Assembly: GCA_030041005.1 (NCBI GenBank)
Contig: JASHOR010000131.1
Location: forward strand, 62,001 to 126,000
Source of the DNA: Xanthobacteraceae bacterium
GTDB lineage: Bacteria; Pseudomonadota; Alphaproteobacteria; Rhizobiales; Xanthobacteraceae
Length of the DNA stretch: 64,000 nucleotides
Direction: 5' to 3'
Shown here piece by piece: positions 1 to 10,615 of this stretch. Position numbers and translations under genes: made by a program. Below the pieces are notes generated by a model. It saw only the letters and a program-made list of their open reading frames with translations. It was not told where the DNA came from and searched no databases. Position 1 is the first letter of the stretch. The number at the start of each line of letters is the position of its first letter.

Positions 1-1064
1 TCGACGTCGCTGCCGCGACATGACGGACGCAGCCAAGCCGGCTGCGGCGGTCTTGTCGAGCGCACCTTGACGTAAATCTCGGCGGGACGGCACGCTGCCG
101 CCTCTTCGATCGAGCCATCGCCAAGCCAATTGATTTCGCGCAGCTTGATCCGACTCGTGCGCAGCGTCTCGCGTGGTCCGACGACGACGCGGCGAGCCGC
201 CGCGTCAAGCCGCACCACGTAGAGCGGCGAGCCGGTGGCGATGCCAAGCCCGCGGCGCTGGCCGACGGTGAAATGAATGATGCCATGGTGATGGCCCAGA
301 ACGTGTCCATCGAGGTCAATGATTTCACCTGGCCCTGAAGCGCCGGGCCGCAGCCGCTCGATCACTTGCGCGTAATGGCCGGTCGGCACGAAGCAGATAT
401 CCTGGCTGTCCTGCTTGTCGGCGACGGGAAGGCCGAAGTGGCGGGCAAGCTCGCGCGTTTCCGCCTTGGTGCGGTCGCCGAGCGGAAAGCGCAGCAGCTC
501 AAGTTGAGCGCGCGTCGTGGCGAACAAAAAATAGCTCTGATCGCGTTCGGCTTCGCGAGCCCGAAACAGCCCGCGGCTGCCATCCGGCAGTGACCGCGAA
601 GCGACATAGTGGCCAGTCGCCAAAAACTTTGCCCCGAGCTCGCGCGCGGTCTCCAGCAGATCGCGGAACTTGATCGATTGATTGCATTCCACGCATGGAA
701 CCGGCGTTTCGCCGGACACGTAGCTGTCGACAAAGCGGTCGATGACCGCTTCCCTGAAACGGCTCTCGTAGTTGAGAACATAGTGCGGGATACCGATGCG
801 CTCGGCGACCGCCCGGGCATCATGGATGTCGCGTCCGGCGCAGCAGGCGCCCTTGCGGTGGGTGGCCGCACCGTGATCGTAGAGCTGCAGGGTGATGCCG
901 ATGACGTCGTAGCCGGCATCGGCAAGAAGCGCCGCGGTGACCGACGAATCGACGCCTCCCGACATGGCGACGACAACGCGCGTATCGGATGGCCGCCCGC
1001 CAATGTCGAGATCATGCAGCATCATACCGCGGACATGCTCCTGGACGCTCCGTCGCGACCACAT
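1..1064 (-). CDS. mnmA: tRNA-specific 2-thiouridylase MnmA (C-terminus beyond window)
   Basis: Reverse-strand translation gives ...[34 protein letters not shown]...[15 protein letters not shown]...ATGHYV...[10 protein letters not shown]...[11 protein letters not shown]; start ATG at 1064. Reading frame open to the window edge, so not in the ORF list. Confidence 0.93.
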   Translation of the reverse strand, partial: MWSRRSVQEHVRGMMLHDLDIGGRPSDTRVVVAMSGGVDSSVTAALLADAGYDVIGITLQLYDHGAATHRKGACCAGRDIHDARAVAERIGIPHYVLNYESRFREAVIDRFVDSYVSGETPVPCVECNQSIKFRDLLETARELGAKFLATGHYVASRSLPDGSRGLFRAREAERDQSYFLFATTRAQLELLRFPLGDRTKAETRELARHFGLPVADKQDSQDICFVPTGHYAQVIERLRPGASGPGEIIDLDGHVLGHHHGIIHFTVGQRRGLGIATGSPLYVVRLDAAARRVVVGPRETLRTSRIKLREINWLGDGSIEEAAACRPAEIYVKVRSTRPPQPAWLRPSCRGSDV

Positions 1065-1339
1065 GGCACCAAGCCTAAGCCACAAGGAAGGCATCCAACC
1101 ATACTACATACTATAAGTGGGGTCGGTTGGCTCCGCCATGGTTGCGGTCCTCCGGCAGCAATAGCCGTCGGCTGCTTCGGTCGCGGGCAAATTTTGCCCG
1201 GTTGCAGGCGATGGGAGGCGCTTTATGCCGCGCGCAGACGAGGCCAAGTTATTGTGTTGTCGCAACTTCTCGCCGCTGGATGCGTGGCCCGCGGGTTGCA
1301 AGCGAAGTTGGGCTTGTCGCCCTCTCCGGGAGCGCCGCA

Positions 1340-2995
1340 GTGCCGAGTTCTCCGAGTATCACGTCAGACCCCGGCGCCACACCCCCGCTTGCGTCGCCGC
1401 GATCACAGGTCGGTGCGGCCACCGTGCAGGTGGACATGCCGTTTGCCGACCTGCTTGAGACCAACGGCGCGCCGCCCCTTACGACCAATGGGTCTGCCGC
1501 ATCGTCGCCGTCAGAGTCCCAGACGCCGCAGCCTACGGTGGCGGATGGAAACGGTCGCGCGTCGGCCAGCCTTGCGGCCGATAGCGTGAGTGCGGCCGGC
1601 GGTACGCAACAAAATGCCCGAATGGGCACCGCACTTGCCGGAACATCGCGTGCGAATGGGGCAGCCGCCAATTCGGCCGCGCGCTCGGCCCAGTTTCATA
1701 GCGCGAGATGGAGTCGGTCGCGTGCCGCGTCGGCGAATTCGAACGCCGCTGATGCAAACACCACCGCCACCGCCGCCGACTCTGCGTCCGACTCGTCGGG
1801 CGGCGGAAGCGACGCGCAAATCGCTGCGAAAGCGAGTGATGGGTCAACAAACCCCTCAAACGATTCGGCGGCGCAAACTGACGCGCGCGATTCTCTGGCA
1901 GCGAGCGTCAGCGCCGCGGCGGCAGCCGCCATGGCAGCAAACGCTGCCAACGTTTCCGCCGGCTCCGGCGCAATAGCGGCGCCGAAGGTAACCTCCGCCC
2001 GCTCGGGAAAGGGCAATGGCAGGGACGGCGTAGGCAAAGACGGTCCGGCGTCGGGCAATACAGGCTCGCCCGCGGCGGCCGTCGTCGTCAATGCGGATAT
2101 CGGTGGGACAGTGTCGGCGGCTGCAGGATTGGCGATCGGCGACGGCAAAAGTCGCGGCACGGCTTCCCTGACGTTCGGCAGTCAACAGAATTCGCAAAAT
2201 TCGCAGGACGCGCGGGCCGCACATTCAACGGCGGCAACATCGCAGGCAGGGAATGCAACTGCAGCGAGCGCCGCCAACAACAGCGATTCCGGATCGGTTG
2301 CTCAGTCGGCCAGTACGCCAACCACGGCTGATTTGCTGCAGCAAGCGCAAACGCAAGCGACTGTAGCCGCATCTTCCGCGAAAGACCCCACCTCCACAGG
2401 TGGGTCGGTGCGCGCCACGTCGATCATTGGGGTCACCATGGCGGCTGCGCAGTCCGCATCGCTTGCGCAGGCTGCAACGGGGGCGAAAGCGACCGAAATC
2501 CCCAATTTCGGCCTCACGGCAGCAGGCGGGTCGGGAACGGCTTCGGGAACGGCCGCAACCGCTTCGGGCGGCGTGCCCCTTTCCGGTCTCGCCGTCGCCA
2601 TCGCCGCGCGCGGTCGCGCCGGCTCCAAGCAGTTCGATATCCGGCTGGATCCACCGGAACTTGGCGCCATCAACGTGCGACTCGGTATTGATCGCAGCGG
2701 ACAGGTGACCTCGCATGTGACCGTCGAGCGCGCCGATACCCTGCAACTGCTGCAGAGCCACCAGCCGCAGCTCGAGCAAGCGCTCCAGCAGGCCGGATTG
2801 AAGACCGCCGCCAACGGGATGCAGTTCACGCTGCAGAATCAATCCTTCGCCGGCCAGAACGGCGGCGGGAACAATAGCGCCAACCAACAGAATTCGCCTC
2901 GGCCCGTGATAGCGGACCCGGAGGTTGCCCCGATCGGCAAGGCCCAGGCCTATTCCCGCGTGAGCGTAAGAAGCGGCATCGATATCCGCGTTTAA
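1340..2995 (+). CDS. fliK: Flagellar hook-length control protein FliK (start uncertain; candidate GTG at 1340)
   Basis: Low-complexity Ala/Ser-rich N-terminus; C-terminal FliK-like LDPPELGAINVRLGIDRSGQVTSHVTVERADTLQLLQSHQPQLEQALQQAGL; directly upstream of flgD. Confidence 0.85.
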   Translation: MPSSPSITSDPGATPPLASPRSQVGAATVQVDMPFADLLETNGAPPLTTNGSAASSPSESQTPQPTVADGNGRASASLAADSVSAAGGTQQNARMGTALAGTSRANGAAANSAARSAQFHSARWSRSRAASANSNAADANTTATAADSASDSSGGGSDAQIAAKASDGSTNPSNDSAAQTDARDSLAASVSAAAAAAMAANAANVSAGSGAIAAPKVTSARSGKGNGRDGVGKDGPASGNTGSPAAAVVVNADIGGTVSAAAGLAIGDGKSRGTASLTFGSQQNSQNSQDARAAHSTAATSQAGNATAASAANNSDSGSVAQSASTPTTADLLQQAQTQATVAASSAKDPTSTGGSVRATSIIGVTMAAAQSASLAQAATGAKATEIPNFGLTAAGGSGTASGTAATASGGVPLSGLAVAIAARGRAGSKQFDIRLDPPELGAINVRLGIDRSGQVTSHVTVERADTLQLLQSHQPQLEQALQQAGLKTAANGMQFTLQNQSFAGQNGGGNNSANQQNSPRPVIADPEVAPIGKAQAYSRVSVRSGIDIRV

Positions 2996-3018
2996 GTGCA
3001 ATCGTGTGAGGGCGAACA

Positions 3019-3801
3019 ATGACGACGACCAATCCCACCACCTCGACGAGCACCAGTGCGGCCACCACTGCCGCGCAGGCTGCCGGTACGGCCGGTTCGC
3101 AAGAGCTTGCCGGCAACTTCGACACGTTTTTGCAGCTTTTGACCACGCAACTGCAGAACCAGGATCCGTTGAATCCGCTCGACACGAACCAGTTCACTCA
3201 GCAGCTCGTCGAGTTTGCCTCTGTCGAACAGCAGATCAATACCAACAGCAATCTGCAGACGTTGATCTCGCTTCAACAGGTATCGGAGGCGACTTCGGCG
3301 ATGCAGTTGCTTGGCGCCAACGTGACTATAAGCAGCGCAACCGCGGCGCTATCGAGCGGAACGCCGGCGACGTGGAATTTCTCCGTTCCTTCGCCGGCAA
3401 CCGGCACGGTCACCATCACCAATTCGTCCGGGGAGACGGCGTACACCGGAACGGTCTCGCTCAATGCCGGAAACCAGAGCTACACCTGGAACGGCACGGG
3501 GACGAACGGCGTGACCTGGCCCGCCGGCAATTACACGCTGTCGATCAACGCGACCGGCGCCAATGGCCAGGCGGTGACTGTCTCGACGCAAGTGCAAGGC
3601 GTCGTTACCGGGGTCAACGTCACCCAGAGTCCGCCGCAGGTCACGGTGGGGGGCGAGAGCTATCCAATCAGCTCGATCCAATCGCTCAACAATGGCAGTT
3701 CGAGCAGCATCACCGGCGGTACGAGCAGCGCCATCAGCAATCTCAACACGAGTATCGGCAATCTCAACACCACGATCAGCAATCTCATCCAATCGCTCTA
3801 G
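3019..3801 (+). CDS. flgD: Flagellar hook assembly/basal-body rod modification protein FlgD
   Basis: NFDTFLQLLTTQLQNQDPLNPLDTNQFTQQLVEFASVEQQI motif. Confidence 0.95.
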   Translation: MTTTNPTTSTSTSAATTAAQAAGTAGSQELAGNFDTFLQLLTTQLQNQDPLNPLDTNQFTQQLVEFASVEQQINTNSNLQTLISLQQVSEATSAMQLLGANVTISSATAALSSGTPATWNFSVPSPATGTVTITNSSGETAYTGTVSLNAGNQSYTWNGTGTNGVTWPAGNYTLSINATGANGQAVTVSTQVQGVVTGVNVTQSPPQVTVGGESYPISSIQSLNNGSSSSITGGTSSAISNLNTSIGNLNTTISNLIQSL

Positions 3802-3865
3802 TGTGGCGGTCCGCACGACGGGTTTGTCGCAAGAATGATGCAGACTTCAGAATCGCCACGCCGGC
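3799..3865 (+). repeat. Degenerate/short copy of the TAGTGTSSCG palindromic element (right boundary approximate)
   Basis: TAGTGTGGCGGT at 3799 equals the left end of the 58147 copy; AATGATGCAGACTTCAGAATCGCCACG resembles the inverted terminal AATGATGCGGACTTCTGAACCGCGACACTA of the 32957 copy. Confidence 0.55.
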
Positions 3866-3998
3866 GATCATTGCCCTGCAAATAGCGCGCAGGACCGCCG
3901 GCAGCGTCCGGCCCGGCCCTTTCCGGCGACTTTTTGCATAGCGAAAAGCCCGCACGCTGTACGGCGGCGCGCCGAAAAAGGCCAATTGGCCCCCGCGC

Positions 3999-4014
3999 TT
4001 AGGCAAATCTTAAG
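3999..4014 (+). promoter_or_regulatory. Candidate CtrA-like box upstream of sciP (TTAG-N7-TTAAG)
   Basis: TTAGGCAAATCTTAAG; close to TTAA-N7-TTAA. Confidence 0.4.
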
Positions 4015-4069
4015 CCGCCATGCGTAATCTCAGAACTGTTCGCGTTGTCGAGTTCGTGAGAGTGAGATT

Positions 4070-4345
4070 ATGACTGAACCCCATCGCCCGAGGGTCAAGT
4101 ACGTCATCGGGCCGGACGGTTCCCCCCTGACGATTGCGGATTTGCCGGCGCCCGGCACGAAGCGTTGGGTCATCCGACGCAAAGCGGAGGTGGTGGCGGC
4201 GGTCCGTGGCGGGTTGCTGTCGCTTGAGGAGGCGTGCAGCCGCTATACCCTCACGGTCGAGGAATTCCTCTCTTGGCAATACTCGATAGACCAGCATGGC
4301 CTTGCCGGTCTGCGCACGACTCGCATTCAGCAATACCGCCAGTAG
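4070..4345 (+). CDS. sciP: DUF1153 protein, SciP-type CtrA inhibitor
   Basis: MTEPHRPRVKYVIGPDGSPLTIADLPAPGTKRWVIRRKAEVVAAVRGGLLSLEEACSRYTLTVEEFLSWQ, characteristic DUF1153/SciP sequence. Confidence 0.88.
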   Translation: MTEPHRPRVKYVIGPDGSPLTIADLPAPGTKRWVIRRKAEVVAAVRGGLLSLEEACSRYTLTVEEFLSWQYSIDQHGLAGLRTTRIQQYRQ

Positions 4346-4378
4346 CAGCCTCCGTCTTCGACCCGGAGGGATCGTCAA

Positions 4379-4404
4379 CGCCGGGCGATCGGGCCGGCGT
4401 TTTC
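4379..4404 (+). terminator. Rho-independent terminator after sciP
   Basis: CGCCGG-gcgatcggg-CCGGCG followed by TTTTCG. Confidence 0.55.
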
Positions 4405-4545
4405 GTGTGACGACTCGCCGTCGGGCGGCTGCGGATCGCGAATAAGAAGCCGCCGACGCTGCGGCGACGTCTCCAATTCCCTGCCAAGCAGACGATTGAT
4501 GCCGCCGGGCGGGCGGCGACAGTTTTGCCAACGAATGGCCCTGCA

Positions 4546-4561
4546 TTAACCGGGCGCTAAC
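4546..4561 (+). promoter_or_regulatory. Candidate CtrA box upstream of fliF (TTAA-N7-CTAAC)
   Basis: TTAACCGGGCGCTAAC about 45 bp upstream of the fliF start. Confidence 0.45.
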
Positions 4562-4605
4562 CATCCGGCAGGCAAATCTTGCCGGTCGCGCAGCGATGCC
4601 TGGGG

Positions 4606-6276
4606 ATGATGCTGGTGCAGAATCTGGTGGAGTTTGTCAAAACGCTTGGCGTCCCGCGCATTGCCGCGATGGGCGTTGTCGCGCTGGCGCTCATTGGGTT
4701 CTTTGCCTTTCTCATTCTGCGCGTCACTGCACCCGAGATGACCCCCTTGTTCACCAACCTGACGTTGGACGATTCCGCTGCGATCGCCAAGGAGCTCGAC
4801 CACGAGGGCGTGTCGTACCAACTGCGCGGACGAGGCGACGCCATTCTTGTGCCCAGGGACCGCGTCGCCCGGCTGCGGATGACGCTCGCTGAAATCGGCC
4901 TGCCCAAGGGCGGAGGCGTAGGCTACGAGATTTTCGACAAGTCGAATGTGCTCGGCACCACCAGCTTCGTGCAGAATATCGATGCAGTGCGCGCGCTGGA
5001 GGGCGAACTCGAACGCACCATCCGCACTCTTGACAGCGTCGAAGACGCCCGCGTGCATCTGGTGATGCCTCAGCGGCCGCTGTTCTCCCGCGACAAGGTC
5101 GAACCCTCCGCCTCGATCGTGCTGCGGGTGCGTGGGACGCTTGAGCCCGGGCAGGTGCGGGCGATTCGCCACTTGGTCGCCACGGCCGTCAACGGCCTGC
5201 GCCCGCAACGCATCTCGATCGTTGACGAGGCCGGCCATTTGCTGGCGGACGGCGCCGACGACGATCCGAACGGCGGGGTCGCCGCCGACGAGCGGCAAAC
5301 CGCCTATGAGCAACGGCTGCGCAATCAGGTTGAGGCGATCGTCAGCTCGGTGGTCGGGCCCGGTCATGCGCGGGTCCAGGTCAACGCCGATTTTGATTTC
5401 GACCGCATAACCGAAACGTCGGACACCTACGATCCCGACAGCCGCGTCGTGCGCTCCAGTCAGACCCGCGAGGAGACCTCCGCCACCACCCAAGGCAACA
5501 ACGAGGTCACGGTTGGCAACGAGATACCGCAAGGAGCGCAGGCGCAAAATTCGGGGACGGGAGATTCCACCCCGGCACCGCGCGACCAGGCGAAAAAATC
5601 CGAAGAAATCGTCAACTACGAGATATCAAAGACCACCAAGACGGAAGTGACCGAGGGCGGCCGCCTCAAGCGCGTCTCGGTTGCCGTGCTGGTCGACGGC
5701 ACCTACGTCAAAAACGACAAGGGCGAGTTCGTTTACAAGCCCCGCAGCAAGGAAGAGATCGATCAGATCGCGGCGGTTGTGCGCTCTGCCATCGGCTTCG
5801 ACAAGAAGCGCGGCGATCAGGTCGATGTGGTCAACCTGCCCTTCGCCGAACCGCCGCCCGAACCAGCCGCGCCGCCGCGCAGTTGGCTCTCCGCCCTGCA
5901 TTTCTCCAAAGACGACATCATGCAGGCGATCGAAATGGTGGTGATGGGACTCCTCGGGCTCGCGGTGTTGTTCCTGGTCGTGCGGCCTCTCGTGCGGCGC
6001 ATCCTCGCCCCCGTCGAGAATGCTCTGCCGGCGCTGCCGGCCGGCGCATTGCCCGCCGGCCCGCTGGCGGCGGAACCAGTCGCCGGGGTTGTCGCCGAAA
6101 GCGGCCCGCAATTCAAAGGGGAGCGCAGCGAGGCCTCGAAAATGATCGATATCGCGCAAATCCAGGGCCAAGTGCACGCTCAATCAGTGCAAAAAGTCGG
6201 CGAAATCGCCGACCGCAATCCCCGCGAAACAGTTTCCATCATCCGCCAGTGGCTGCATGAGACCGCCGCGGCCTGA
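4606..6276 (+). CDS. fliF: Flagellar MS-ring protein FliF
   Basis: [56 protein letters not shown]-terminal TM and FliG-binding tail. Confidence 0.96.
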   Translation: MMLVQNLVEFVKTLGVPRIAAMGVVALALIGFFAFLILRVTAPEMTPLFTNLTLDDSAAIAKELDHEGVSYQLRGRGDAILVPRDRVARLRMTLAEIGLPKGGGVGYEIFDKSNVLGTTSFVQNIDAVRALEGELERTIRTLDSVEDARVHLVMPQRPLFSRDKVEPSASIVLRVRGTLEPGQVRAIRHLVATAVNGLRPQRISIVDEAGHLLADGADDDPNGGVAADERQTAYEQRLRNQVEAIVSSVVGPGHARVQVNADFDFDRITETSDTYDPDSRVVRSSQTREETSATTQGNNEVTVGNEIPQGAQAQNSGTGDSTPAPRDQAKKSEEIVNYEISKTTKTEVTEGGRLKRVSVAVLVDGTYVKNDKGEFVYKPRSKEEIDQIAAVVRSAIGFDKKRGDQVDVVNLPFAEPPPEPAAPPRSWLSALHFSKDDIMQAIEMVVMGLLGLAVLFLVVRPLVRRILAPVENALPALPAGALPAGPLAAEPVAGVVAESGPQFKGERSEASKMIDIAQIQGQVHAQSVQKVGEIADRNPRETVSIIRQWLHETAAA

Positions 6277-6287
6277 TCGAGCGCCCA

Positions 6288-7385
6288 ATGCCGTCCGCCT
6301 ACGACGACAAATCCGAGAACGCCGCGCAACGCGAGATTTCAAGCGCGCTCGCCAGCTTGGCCGGAAATCCCAGCGCGCCGCCGGGCAAACGCAAGCTGAC
6401 CGGGCCGCAGCGCGTCGCGGTGCTCATGCTCGCGCTCGGTGAACAGCACGGCTCCAAGATCTGGAGCATGCTTGACGACGATGAACTGCGGCAGATCTCG
6501 ATCGTGATGTCGACCATTGGCACAGTCGAAGCCGAGCTGGTCGAAAACCTGCTGCTCGAATTCGTCTCGCGCATGTCCGCGTCGGGCGCGCTTATGGGCA
6601 ATTACGATGCGACCGAGCGCCTGCTGCAGCAATATCTGCCGCCTGAGCGGGTCGGCAACATCATGGACGAGATCCGCGGCCCGGCCGGGCGCAACATGTG
6701 GGAGAAGCTCTCCAACGTTCAGGAGGAGGTGCTCGCCAACTACCTGAAGAACGAGTACCCGCAGACCGTCGCCGTCGTGCTTTCCAAAATCGGACCCGAG
6801 CACGCCGCACGCGTACTGGCGATCCTGCCGGAAGAGTTGGCGCTGGACGTCATCAATCGCATGTTGCGCATGGAGGCCGTGCAGAAGGAGGTCCTCGAGC
6901 GGGTCGAGCAGACGCTGCGCACGGAATTCATGTCCAACCTCTCGCAAACCCGGCGCCGCGACGCCCACGAGGTCATGGCGGAAATCTTCAATAATTTCGA
7001 TCGACAGACCGAAACGCGGTTTCTCACCGCGCTCGAGGAGGAGAACCGCGAGAGCGCCGAGCGCATCAAGACTCTGATGTTTACGTTCGACGACCTCACC
7101 AAGTTGGACGCCGCGTCGTCGCAAACGCTGATGCGGCATGTGGAAAAGGACAAGCTCGCCGTTGCACTCAAGGGCGCGGCCGAGCCGGTACGCCAGTTCT
7201 TCCTTTCCAACATGTCGACTCGCGCCGCCAAGATGCTGATGGACGACATGCAGGCCATGGGGCCGGTGCGCTTGCGCGAGGTCGACGAAGCGCAGGCGCT
7301 CTTGGTCAATCTCGCCAAGGACCTTGCCGCCAAGGGCGAGATCGTCATCTCCAAGAGCCGCGGCGAAGAAGAGCTGGTTTATTGA
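6288..7385 (+). CDS. fliG: Flagellar motor switch protein FliG
   Basis: [29 protein letters not shown]-like [14 protein letters not shown]-terminal [12 protein letters not shown]. Confidence 0.96.
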   Translation: MPSAYDDKSENAAQREISSALASLAGNPSAPPGKRKLTGPQRVAVLMLALGEQHGSKIWSMLDDDELRQISIVMSTIGTVEAELVENLLLEFVSRMSASGALMGNYDATERLLQQYLPPERVGNIMDEIRGPAGRNMWEKLSNVQEEVLANYLKNEYPQTVAVVLSKIGPEHAARVLAILPEELALDVINRMLRMEAVQKEVLERVEQTLRTEFMSNLSQTRRRDAHEVMAEIFNNFDRQTETRFLTALEEENRESAERIKTLMFTFDDLTKLDAASSQTLMRHVEKDKLAVALKGAAEPVRQFFLSNMSTRAAKMLMDDMQAMGPVRLREVDEAQALLVNLAKDLAAKGEIVISKSRGEEELVY

Positions 7386-7551
7386 GGGCGGGGATGAGAC
7401 AGGATTCAACGTCGGGGCAGTCGGCTTCTTGCAGGCGGGAAAAGGTCTCCGCGCGACGAGTTGCATGCTGCCGGCCCGGTATCGAATCGCCTCGGGCCGC
7501 CTCGCGGTCGATCTTTCCGCAGACGACCCCGGCGAATGCGGGAGCGCATGC

Positions 7552-8205
7552 ATGAGCGCGCCGACCAAATTCCTGTTCGACGTCGATTTCGCCGGCGGCG
7601 GCGAGCGCAAGCAGACGATCGCGCTCGCCGAACACGCGCGCAAGCTTGCCGACGCGGAAGCGGCCGCGCACCGCCGCGGCTATGCCGCCGCGCAGGCCGA
7701 CGCCAAGCTGCAAACCGATCGCCGCATGGTTGCGGCGCTTGAACGCCTCGCCGCGGGCGTCGCCGAAACGAGTGCGGCGCTCGGTGCGATCGAGGCGCGC
7801 CTCGAGCGCGATGCGGTCGAGGTCGCGATCGCGGTGGCGCGAAAACTCGCCCCGGCGCTGATCGCGCGCCAGCCGCTGGAGGAGATCATTGCATTGGCGG
7901 GTGATTGTTTCCGCCAATTGGTGTCGTCGCCCCATATTGCCGTGCGCGTGAACGATAATCTTTACGCCGCCACCCGGGAAAAGCTGGACGAAATCGCGCG
8001 GGCGCGCGGATTTGAGGGTCGCTTGGTCGTGCTCGCCGAGCAGGATATGGCGGCCGGCGATTGTCGTATCGAATGGGCCGACGGCGGCATCAACCGCAGC
8101 CAGGCGTCGGTCGAGGCGGCGATCGGCGAGGCGGTGGTCAACTACCTCGGTGCACGGCGTAACTCTGTCGAAGCCCATGCAAAGGTGCAGGAGACGCGGG
8201 AATGA
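7552..8205 (+). CDS. fliH: FliH-like flagellar assembly protein
   Basis: ATG at 7552; FliH-type coiled coil and ADGGINRSQASVEAAIGEAV; between fliG and fliN. Confidence 0.75.
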   Translation: MSAPTKFLFDVDFAGGGERKQTIALAEHARKLADAEAAAHRRGYAAAQADAKLQTDRRMVAALERLAAGVAETSAALGAIEARLERDAVEVAIAVARKLAPALIARQPLEEIIALAGDCFRQLVSSPHIAVRVNDNLYAATREKLDEIARARGFEGRLVVLAEQDMAAGDCRIEWADGGINRSQASVEAAIGEAVVNYLGARRNSVEAHAKVQETRE

Positions 8206-8549
8206 GTGACGATGGCAAGGTCTCGCTTCCCGATCTGAACGAAGACGCCACGGGGCCGGAAATGGCCGTCGCCTCCGAGCCCGAAGGACCGACATCGCGG
8301 ATAGCCGGCGACCTGGAAGCGGTGTTCGACGTGCCCGTTCAGGTCTCGGCAGTGCTTGGCCGCGCGCGTATGGAAATCGGCGACCTGCTCAAGCTCGGCC
8401 CCGGCGCCGTGCTCGAACTCGATCGCAAGGTCGGCGAGGCGATCGACATCTACGTCAACAACCGGCTGGTTGCGCGCGGCGAAGTGGTGTTGGTCGAGGA
8501 AAAACTCGGCGTGACAATGACGGAAATCATCAGGGCCGAGCGCACATGA
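8202..8549 (+). CDS. fliN: Flagellar motor switch protein FliN
   Basis: VFDVPVQVSAVLGRARMEIGDLLKLGPGAVLELDRKVGEAIDIYVNNRLVARGEVVLVEEKLGVTMTEII. Confidence 0.95.
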   Translation: MSDDGKVSLPDLNEDATGPEMAVASEPEGPTSRIAGDLEAVFDVPVQVSAVLGRARMEIGDLLKLGPGAVLELDRKVGEAIDIYVNNRLVARGEVVLVEEKLGVTMTEIIRAERT

Positions 8550-8668
8550 CACGCGGATGGCAGATAGCGAAGTGGCGTTTGGCGAAGAAGACAAGTCCCG
8601 ACCTGTCGGCTGTTCGCTGCTCCCGCTTTCCGCTTGCTCGTCGTCCGCGGTGAAAAAGGAATAGACCC

Positions 8669-10048
8669 ATGCGGCTTCTCATCATCGGTACGCTCAAGGG
8701 CCAGCTCACGACTGCGACCAAGTTGGCGATGGATAAGGGGGCGACCGTAACCCACGCGGCGGACAACGCTCAGGCGCTCGCGGTCCTGCGCGCGGGCCGC
8801 GGCGCCGACCTGTTGATGGTCGATGTCGCCATCGACATTCGAGCCTTGGTGCGCGGGCTCGAAGCCGAACACATCCATGCCCCGATCGTGGCCTGCGGCA
8901 CCGCCACCGATGCGCGCGCCGCGGTCGCCGCCATACAGGCCGGCGCCAAGGAATACATCCCGCTGCCGCCCGATCCGGAATTGATCGCCGCCGTGCTCGC
9001 CGCCGTGGCCGACGACCAACGCGAGTTGATTTACCGCGACGAGGCTATGGCGCGCGTAGTCAAGCTCGCCCAACAGGTTGCGCCTAGCGATGCTTCCGTA
9101 CTGATCACCGGCGATTCGGGAACTGGCAAGGAAGTTCTGGCCCGCTATGTGCACGCCCGTTCAAGCCGCGCCAAGAAGCCTTTGATCTGCGTGAATTGCG
9201 CGGCGGTGCCGGAAGCGCTGCTCGAATCGGAATTGTTCGGCCATGAGAAGGGCGCGTTCACCGGCGCCGTCGCGCGCCGGGTCGGCAAATTCGAAGAGGC
9301 CAACGGCTCGACGCTCCTGCTCGATGAGATCTCCGAGATGGACGTGCGGCTGCAGGCCAAACTGTTGCGCGCCATCCAGGAGCGGGTGATCGATCGGGTC
9401 GGCGGCACCCGGCCGGTGCCGATCGACATCCGCATCATCGCCACATCCAATCGTAATCTCGCTCAGGCCGTGCGTGAAGGCGCGTTCCGCGAGGATTTGC
9501 TGTTTCGGCTGAACGTCGTCAATCTGAAAATCCCGCCGCTGCGCGAGCGACCAGCCGACGTACTCGAACTCGCCGAGTATTTCATAAAGAAATACTCGGC
9601 CGTGAATGGCGTACCGGCGCGACCGCTGTCCGCGGAGGCACGGCGCACGCTGGCGATCAACCCGTGGCCGGGCAACGTGCGCGAGCTGGAAAATACCATG
9701 CATCGTGCCGTGCTGATGGCGAGCGGCGCCGAGATCGGGTCTGAGGCGATACTCGCGCCCGACGGCGCGCGGCTCGACCAGCAGCGCGGTCCGGCGGCTG
9801 TCGCGCATGCGGCATTTGCCGCCGAGCAAGTCTCGCGGGCCTTGGTCGGCCGCACCGTCGCCGAGGTTGAGCGCGACCTCATCCTGGAAACGCTCAAGCA
9901 TTGTCTCGGCAACCGGACGCATGCCGCAAACGTGCTCGGCATCTCCATCCGCACGTTGCGCAACAAGCTCAACGAATATTCCGCCGATGGCATACCGGTG
10001 CCTCCGCCAGGCGGCGGCTCGGGCGGGGAACGTTTCGCTGCGGCGTAG
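8669..10048 (+). CDS. flbD: Sigma-54-dependent regulator, FlbD-type
   Basis: AAA+ motifs [36 protein letters not shown]-terminal Fis-type HTH; degenerate receiver-like N-terminus; flagellar context. Confidence 0.88.
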   Translation: MRLLIIGTLKGQLTTATKLAMDKGATVTHAADNAQALAVLRAGRGADLLMVDVAIDIRALVRGLEAEHIHAPIVACGTATDARAAVAAIQAGAKEYIPLPPDPELIAAVLAAVADDQRELIYRDEAMARVVKLAQQVAPSDASVLITGDSGTGKEVLARYVHARSSRAKKPLICVNCAAVPEALLESELFGHEKGAFTGAVARRVGKFEEANGSTLLLDEISEMDVRLQAKLLRAIQERVIDRVGGTRPVPIDIRIIATSNRNLAQAVREGAFREDLLFRLNVVNLKIPPLRERPADVLELAEYFIKKYSAVNGVPARPLSAEARRTLAINPWPGNVRELENTMHRAVLMASGAEIGSEAILAPDGARLDQQRGPAAVAHAAFAAEQVSRALVGRTVAEVERDLILETLKHCLGNRTHAANVLGISIRTLRNKLNEYSADGIPVPPPGGGSGGERFAAA

Positions 10049-10051
10049 GCG

Positions 10052-10170
10052 GCATTCCGGGGCGCGCCAAGCGCGAGCCCGGAATCCATAATCACTATCG
10101 GAGCCAGTCCCCCGCGGCGTCAGCGGATGTCGATTCCAGGCCCGCGGGCTGCGCCCGCGTCCCGGGATGA
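10052..10170. repeat. Extragenic palindromic repeat (GGAATCCATAAT family), copy R1
   Basis: CATTCCGGGGCGCGCC...GAGCCCGGAATCCATAATCAC...CCCGCGGGCTGCGCCCGCGTCCCGGGATGAC. Confidence 0.6.
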
Positions 10171-10173
10171 CGA

Positions 10174-10479
10174 TCACTTGGTCGCGTCGCCGCCATCGAC
10201 CATGATGGTTTCGACCTCGCCGGCGCCGTTCCTGCGGCGGAAGGCGGCGGCCTTGTCGTATTCATCGGATTGGAAGCAGGCGACGCCCTGCTCGAAGGTC
10301 GGAAATTCGATCACCACGAAGCGGGAAAACTTGTGCGGGCCCTCCATGATCTGAAAGCGTCCGCCGCGCGCCAGAACTTTGCCGCCGTATTTGGCGATGA
10401 TCGCCGGCACCAGGTCGGTGTATTTCTTGTACTCGACTGGGTCGTTGATCTTCGAACGCGCAACCCAATAGGCCGGCAT
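10174..10479 (-). CDS. DUF1330 domain-containing protein
   Basis: MPAYWVARSKINDPVEYKKYTDLVPAIIAKYGGKVLARGGRFQIMEGPHKFSRFVVIEFPTFEQGVACFQSDEY. Confidence 0.88.
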   Translation of the reverse strand: MPAYWVARSKINDPVEYKKYTDLVPAIIAKYGGKVLARGGRFQIMEGPHKFSRFVVIEFPTFEQGVACFQSDEYDKAAAFRRRNGAGEVETIMVDGGDATK

Positions 10480-10493
10480 AGGAGTCCTCCACA

Positions 10494-10600
10494 TTGTCAT
10501 TCCGGGACACGGCCGTAGGCCGCGGGTCCGGAATCCATAATCACAAACGCCGGGGCTATGGATTCCGGATTGCCGCTCCGCGGCAATCCGGAATGAGGCG
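10494..10600. repeat. Extragenic palindromic repeat (GGAATCCATAAT family), copy R2
   Basis: TGTCATTCCGGGACACGG...GTCCGGAATCCATAATCAC...CTATGGATTCCGGATTGCCGCTCCGCGGCAATCCGGAATGA. Confidence 0.65.
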
Positions 10601-10615
10601 CCGGAGAATGCGCGC

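Noticed and set aside
362-1015. 217-aa minus ORF and overlapping plus ORF 609-1589
   Set aside because: Wrong frames of mnmA; the true frame runs off the window edge.
1184-1200. Perfect hairpin CGGGCAAA-T-TTTGCCCG upstream of fliK
   Set aside because: No following T-tract and uncertain fliK start; too little to call a terminator or regulatory site.
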